Source of the DNA: Podospora comata
Taxonomy: Eukaryota; Ascomycota; Sordariomycetes; Sordariales; Podosporaceae
NCBI GenBank assembly: GCA_017354895.1
Contig: CP071493.1
Location: forward strand, 8,494,001-8,558,000
Direction: 5' to 3'
DNA length: 64,000 nucleotides
Made by a program: the position numbers and the translations under genes. The number at the start of each line of letters is the position of its first letter. Position 1 is the first letter of the stretch. The notes beneath the pieces were generated by a model. The model was not told the DNA's origin and ran no database searches. It saw only the letters and a list, made by a program, of their open reading frames with translations. Shown here piece by piece: positions 59,286-64,000 of this stretch.

Positions 59286-59708
59286 TTTGGCAGAGGGGTA
59301 ATCGCGGCTTTCGCGCGATTTCGGATTCGATACAAGAAGGAGTCGGCTCGGGTCGAATGGAGCGAAGTGTCGTCGTCGTCGGCAACGATTGACGGAATTG
59401 AGCTGTTAAGGTCCAACTGGGAAGGGCTGCGGGAAAACGCAAGGTCCCCAATCATCCGGCTAGCAAGAATGTTGTTGCGCAAAACGGTTGTTTCCGGTTG
59501 GCCAATCAGAGCACCAATAGTGGGGTCAAAAGCTGCACCTCGACGCAAGCACCAGCCAGCCAGGTCCCAGTCAAGCCAGCAGCTCTGACGACCTGTGAGT
59601 TCGCCCCCCCTCGATTGAAGCTTTGCGCTGGAAGCTTGCGGTGCGAGCTTCACTTGTCCCTCACCTCGACGACGACCACAACCATTCTCGTCAGTACACC
59701 AACATATA
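59286..59708. promoter_or_regulatory. divergent promoter of ATP17 and NDUFS4 genes
   Basis: 423 bp separate the two start codons. A CCAAT box in TTGGCCAATCAGA (CCAAT at 59502-59506) lies near the middle and fits the HAP2/3/5 (AnCF) factor that controls respiratory genes in fungi. Shared control is inferred from the arrangement. Confidence 0.55.
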
Positions 59709-60502
59709 ATGGCCTCATTACGCCCCTCCACGGCCGCCGCCGCCGCCAGACTGCTGCGCACAGCAACCTTCTCCCCCCGATCGAGCATCCTCCCCGCCTC
59801 GCGCCGTTTCGAGAGCTCTACCCCCTCGTCCTCTTCGACCGCCGTGGCTCCCAAGCAAGCCAAGGCAGAGGACCTGGCCCCTGTTCAGCGGAATGCGCCC
59901 GATTATGACGTTCCTGTTGACCAGGCCACTTCGTACGACCCCTCCACAACTATTTCGATATGGATCTCTACAACCATGTACAACTTGATATCTGATATTG
60001 GGTGATATAGGATGTTCACCCCAGTACCCAAGACCATTCAGGATGGTTCCGAAGAAAACCTCACTCTCCCTGCCGGCCTAATCTCTGGCGCCCCCCTAGA
60101 GCTGCAAGCCCGTACAGTCCGGTTTGTTTGCCCTTTGTCTTGTGGTCTACGCCTCTATGGAAGATGCATTTGTCTAACTTTGTCTTCCAAAGTATCTACC
60201 AACCCTCCAAACCAGCCACCCAATCCGGCACTGCCAAGGGCTCCCGCTGGCGCATGGACTGGGACGTCCTCGGCAAGGGCCACAGATGGGAGAACCCCCT
60301 CATGGGTTGGCAGTCCTCTGCCGATTCAATGCAGGGCACCCACCTAACCTTCAAGTCCAAGGAGGATGCTATTGCCTTTGCCGAGAAACAGGGATACGAG
60401 TACTTTGTCCAGGAGCCAAACACCCGTGCCTTCACACCCAAGGCGTACGCCAACAACTTTACCTACTCGCCCGGTAAGTTGAAGATCGTCAGGACCAAAT
60501 AA
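59709..60502 (+). CDS. complex I NDUFS4 (18/21 kDa) subunit
   Basis: Exons 59709-59932, 60011-60121 and 60193-60502 (introns 78 and 71 nt) give 214 residues. The first ~45 residues are an Arg/Ser/Ala-rich mitochondrial presequence ([19 protein letters not shown]). The conserved domain follows: [57 protein letters not shown], ending [21 protein letters not shown]4 is an accessory subunit of NADH:ubiquinone oxidoreductase at the N module, required for full assembly and activity. Intron 2 uses a weak donor (GTTTGT). Confidence 0.95.
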
Positions 60503-61388
60503 AAGGGGGGAAGAGCGAGGCTGGGCGTCAAGTAAATATCACGGAACAAGAAAGGGGTTACGGTGTGACCATGCATGTTGAAGCGGCGAATGTGTGTTGT
60601 TGTAGTTATAGAATGGTCAACTGAAAAGAACTGGAGTATTTTTGACGCGCAACTGCTCCGTTCAGCTGGTGCAAGATGGGGTTTGCAACTTTGACACGGT
60701 AACCCAAGACTCTGCCCATGATACAGGACAGAGAAAAGTTGGCAGTCATTTCAGCATATAGCCTTTCTTGGTAGGTGAACGCTGACTGGCTCAAGCTCGA
60801 TGCGGTCAACACACCGGAGCTACATTCTGGACCTTTTGGTTCAGGAGCTTGAGAAGCTATCAGTTGTCCGAAGGTGTGAATGGCAAACCCCTGAATGTGT
60901 GAAACCATACATGTGAACAAAACATGCTTGACCTGAATAAAGTATTGTAAGCTGGCCAGATGGTGTGATTACAAAGAGGATTGATGAGCAAAACCAAGGA
61001 CATGGCATTGGTGAGACTCTGAGGAGTCTATCCCAAGACAGACTTATGGATTTCGCAGCCTCGAATCAGAAAGATCATAGATCACAAAACACTTCAACGA
61101 TAAATTTCGATGCAAGATTCTCAGCATTATACGCTTCAACATACCACCGCCCACATGACGGTCTGCTAAAATAGTGTTGGTATAATAACCAGCTGAGCCA
61201 ACCATGATAATCAAGTCCTGTATTGCCCGATTGTCTCGTTGCCGAGTGCCCGTGTTGCCCAATGACGCCATCAAAATGCCTGCAAACCCGCGGAAGAAAC
61301 AGTTCCCTTACTCATAAAATACCAACGCTGCCAATGCCCAAAACAAATAAAGAGGATATCATGTCATCTTCCACCCCGTGGTTCATCT
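60503..61388. other. convergent 3' intergenic region
   Basis: 886 bp between the ends of the NDUFS4 gene (+) and GID8 (-). Small frames are not convincing. Confidence 0.5.
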
Positions 61389-62687
61389 TCAAGTCGTAAT
61401 CATTGGTTCATGTCCATTCGTCTCGGTGAGTCCTTGAAACTCAACTGCGTTCTCCCCATTCAGCCCAATATCAATGTCAGGCGGCAGGTCCTTGATCTTG
61501 GACGATCTGGCCGATGATTCAGCCCAGGCACGCATGCGCACCAGAGCCCGGATAGCGGCCTCTCTGCGCTGATCTTGCCGGACCAAGACCGCCTCGTTGA
61601 CCTTGGTAGCGGTCTTTCTGCGTAGGTCTGATGATAGCAGGTCCTTCAGTTCGGGACTGAGGTTCGAGTCGTGATCAAAGAACAGCAGAGACATGGCTCT
61701 TTCGAGATCAACTCGAAACTGTTCATTTATCGACGCCCTGGGAGCCACCTGTTGCGTGGCAAAGTCCAAGGCGGGGGTGATATCACCGCCGTAGCATTGC
61801 CTGATGAGCTCCACAAGCTGGAGACGCAATAATGAAAAGTGAAGCTCGGGGTTTTTATCCAGTATCTGATATGCACGTTAGAGAGACTCAAAACAGGCAA
61901 TTTCAATACAATCAAATGTGTCTAGGTTGCGCTCATAAAGTGGTGGGTGTTTCTCAGCAAAGAGCCCGAAGGCCTATTATGCGTGGTGCATGAAACTCTG
62001 TGTCAAATCATAGCAACGGGGTGTGAACAAGATCGAAAGACTTACATCAGAATCGAGGGTATTCAGGGCCGTGATGGCCGTCTCGATATCCCCGCTGTGA
62101 ATGGCATGTTGGATCTCTTGTCTCGTCTTGATGGAGGGGTCCGCTTGCTGTGGCGCCAGGTTTGCCTCTTTGGAGAAGTTGGCAGCGGCGCCTGGGTACC
62201 CCTCCATCGTCAAGTAGTCCAAGATCAAAGCGTTGATGTCACTAGGCTTTCTGTCAGCACGGAACCGAGTCATGTTGAGAGCAGTGAAGCGACAAGGAAT
62301 CGAGGTTAAGAAAGAGGCAGTTCAGAGATTACGAGATAAATGCAGAGTTTCTCCTCATGGATAATCAGAGAGATTCCCATTGATATGCGATCATCATATT
62401 GCCAGGGCAAAGGAAGCGGAGGGAAGGTGACTAACTTTTTGGGCGTCTTGGTGTCGCCTACGCGCGCCTCGAATGCATATTTAGGAGTAGCAGTCGCCGT
62501 GGATGAAGTCTTCGTTGAGCAAGTCAGCGTGTGAACTTGCGTAGCAAGTTTGTCAAGAGGCACATACCATGGGGGCAGCCTGCGATTGACGCTGCGCTGC
62601 CTGTCGAAACTGGGCGAAGATGTGTTCTCTGAACGCAAAATCGGGATCGAGGTGCCCCTGCTGCTGAAAGGCCTGCCAGTTGGACAT
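61389..62687 (-). CDS. GID8: GID8 (LisH-CTLH-CRA) subunit of the GID/CTLH E3 ligase
   Basis: Exons 62568-62687, 62436-62509, 62046-62250 and 61389-61865 give 291 residues. Introns are 58, 185 and 180 nt, the last two long for this window. The LisH motif is SDINALILDYLTMEGYPGAA, followed by CTLH (TRQEIQHAIHSGDIETAIT), then the CRA region starting HFSLLRLQLVELIRQ and ending in a helical segment (REAAIRALVRMRAWAESS). GID8 is a core scaffold of the GID ubiquitin ligase that marks gluconeogenic enzymes for degradation when glucose returns. The first exon (MSNWQAFQQQGHLDPDF) precedes the LisH; its start is moderately certain. Confidence 0.9.
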
Positions 62688-63318
62688 GTGCAAACTGGCT
62701 CGCTGTGCTTCACATCTGCCGTTGGGTGCACCTGAAGTCAGGTTGCACTGCGGTGTTTTTGGCGGTTTGACCAGAGAAAATTGTTGGGAATGGAGGAGGT
62801 GGAAGTTGCAAGAGAGCTCAAGTTGAAGGTGAAAACCTGGAGGCAGAGGTGTCCAAGCTCCCAGTGGAGTCGTTTACGGGTCTCTCTGTGGGGGCTCTTT
62901 CGGTCAGGGTCAAATAGAAGCCGGGCAACAGTGGCACCGTGCGAATTTCCTATGCTGTAACACTGTGCTCGGTGGGTAGAAAGAGAGCAGCGCTGATGGC
63001 CACAGATAACCCTCAGGACCTTCCCAACCTGATGCTTGGCGAGGGGCAATATGGCACCCATGGCTCCAAACAAAGCAGGGCACTCCCTCTGCCTTCACCA
63101 GCCAGAACGGACCAAAAACGGCCTCTACCTGGTAGGTTAAGTTTTTCATGGATTTGCGCCTATAGTTTGGCCAGCAAAGCAGGGCAAAAGGTAAGCTTCA
63201 AGCCTCACACCCGCGAGGCACAAATGCAAATGAGATTCCCGTAACAACCCGTTCCTCCCTCACAACACTAAGGTACAACCTATATTACCCCTCACAACCA
63301 CCACCGCTCTGGTCCAAG
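62688..63318. other. divergent promoter region GID8/uridine kinase
   Basis: 631 bp between the two start codons. No clear motif or extra gene is seen. Confidence 0.45.
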
Positions 63319-64000
63319 ATGCCTTCCACCATCCCCGTCGCCCCCGGCACGCCGCAGCTGGAAGATCTTGTCATGAACCTGAAGACCAACGGCACTGCTG
63401 GTACCTCGTCAGTCGACGGCACTATCGCAAAGAGGGCGCACTATGCTCCACCATGGGCCGATGTCAGCATCATCGGTATCGCCGGCAGCTCGGGTTCTGG
63501 AAAGTCGACTCTCTCGCAGGCCATCGTTAGCAAGTTGAACCTGCCGTGGGTTGTCATCTTGTCCATTGTAAGTCTCGGGCCGAAGAAAGTGCAGGCTAGA
63601 AACAAAATAAAAACTCATGCTTTGTTCATATCCGCTAGGACTCGTTCTACAAGTCCCTCGATGAAGAAGCGTCGAGAAAAGCGTTCCGCTGTGAATACGA
63701 CTTTGATGCGCCAGATGTAAGAAGACAACCTCCAACAAATCATTCTTGTGAATGTGATCCAGGATTGGCAGACTTACCAGGATCGTTTCCACCCCAGGCC
63801 TTGGACTTTGACGTTTTGGTAGACCGGCTGCGAGACCTGAAAGCGGGGTGAGTCCTTCTCTTCTCACGTTGGCCGTAGGCATGAACTGTAAAAGAGCCCA
63901 TCTGATAATAAGATGTTGTTAGCAAACGCGCGGATATTCCAGTCTACTCTTTTGAGAAGCACGCTCGCATGGAACAAACCACATCGATCTACTCACCTCA
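63319..64000 (+). CDS. URK1: uridine kinase, 5' part only (cut by window end)
   Basis: Exons 63319-63567, 63639-63716, 63798-63847 and 63923 onward are separated by introns of 71, 81 and 75 nt; the gene runs past the window end. The P-loop is IIGIAGSSGSGKSTLSQAI, followed by DSFYKSLDEEASRKAF, YDFDAPD, ALDFDVLVDRLRDLK and KRADIPVYSFEKH, which together define the uridine/cytidine kinase family. It phosphorylates uridine and cytidine to UMP and CMP in pyrimidine salvage in the cytosol. The start codon gives about 40 unconserved residues before the P-loop domain, usual for fungal Urk1. The C-terminal half, including any phosphoribosyltransferase-like domain, cannot be judged here. Confidence 0.92.

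Overview
The window looks like chromosomal DNA of a filamentous ascomycete, most likely a sordariomycete of the Sordariales type. The genes are widely spaced and on both strands, and nearly all introns I can place are 48-81 nt with GT/AG ends and a CTGAC or CTAAC branch point 10-25 nt before the acceptor. The protein set is typical of such fungi: an ASD-4/AreB GATA factor, fungal INCENP, a Ysc84-like SYLF protein and nuclear OXPHOS subunits. No rRNA, tRNA, CRISPR array or recognisable transposon was found. Exon junctions below were placed by eye from splice motifs, frame and family similarity.

Layout. 1-9 kb: a SYLF-domain protein (-), a 3.7 kb gene-empty block and an F-box protein (-). 10.5-15 kb: an RNF216-like RBR ubiquitin ligase (+) facing an AreB/ASD-4 GATA factor (-). 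17-28 kb is dense with nuclear housekeeping genes: KRR1 (+), an MDR oxidoreductase (+), RNase H2 subunit C (-), REX4 exonuclease (-), ESA1 acetyltransferase (+) and MCM6 (+). 28-31 kb: a secreted polysaccharide deacetylase (-). 32.5-39 kb: TRAPPIII subunit TRS85 (+), ESCRT-III CHM7 (+) and RAD18 (-). 40-45 kb: INCENP (+). 46.8-57.3 kb: a J-domain protein (+), a PLP aminotransferase (-) and a long disordered protein of unknown function (-). 58.5-64 kb: ATP synthase subunit f (-) divergent from complex I NDUFS4 (+), then GID8 (-) divergent from a uridine kinase (+) cut by the window end.

Functional threads. Genome duplication and repair is well represented (MCM6, RNase H2C, RAD18, INCENP, ESA1). 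The upstream regions of MCM6, RNase H2C and RAD18 carry clustered CGCG motifs like fungal MBF/SBF (G1/S) sites. The AreB-type gene has a dense run of GATAA motifs just upstream of its zinc-finger start, pointing to auto- or cross-regulation by GATA factors. The subunit f and NDUFS4 genes share a 423 bp divergent promoter with a CCAAT box. I found no obviously new multi-gene system. The most interesting items are these promoter patterns, the unusual transcript structure around the GATA factor, a hydrophobic insertion inside the RBR ligase, a deacetylase with three repeated beta-sandwich-like modules, and the orphan disordered protein.
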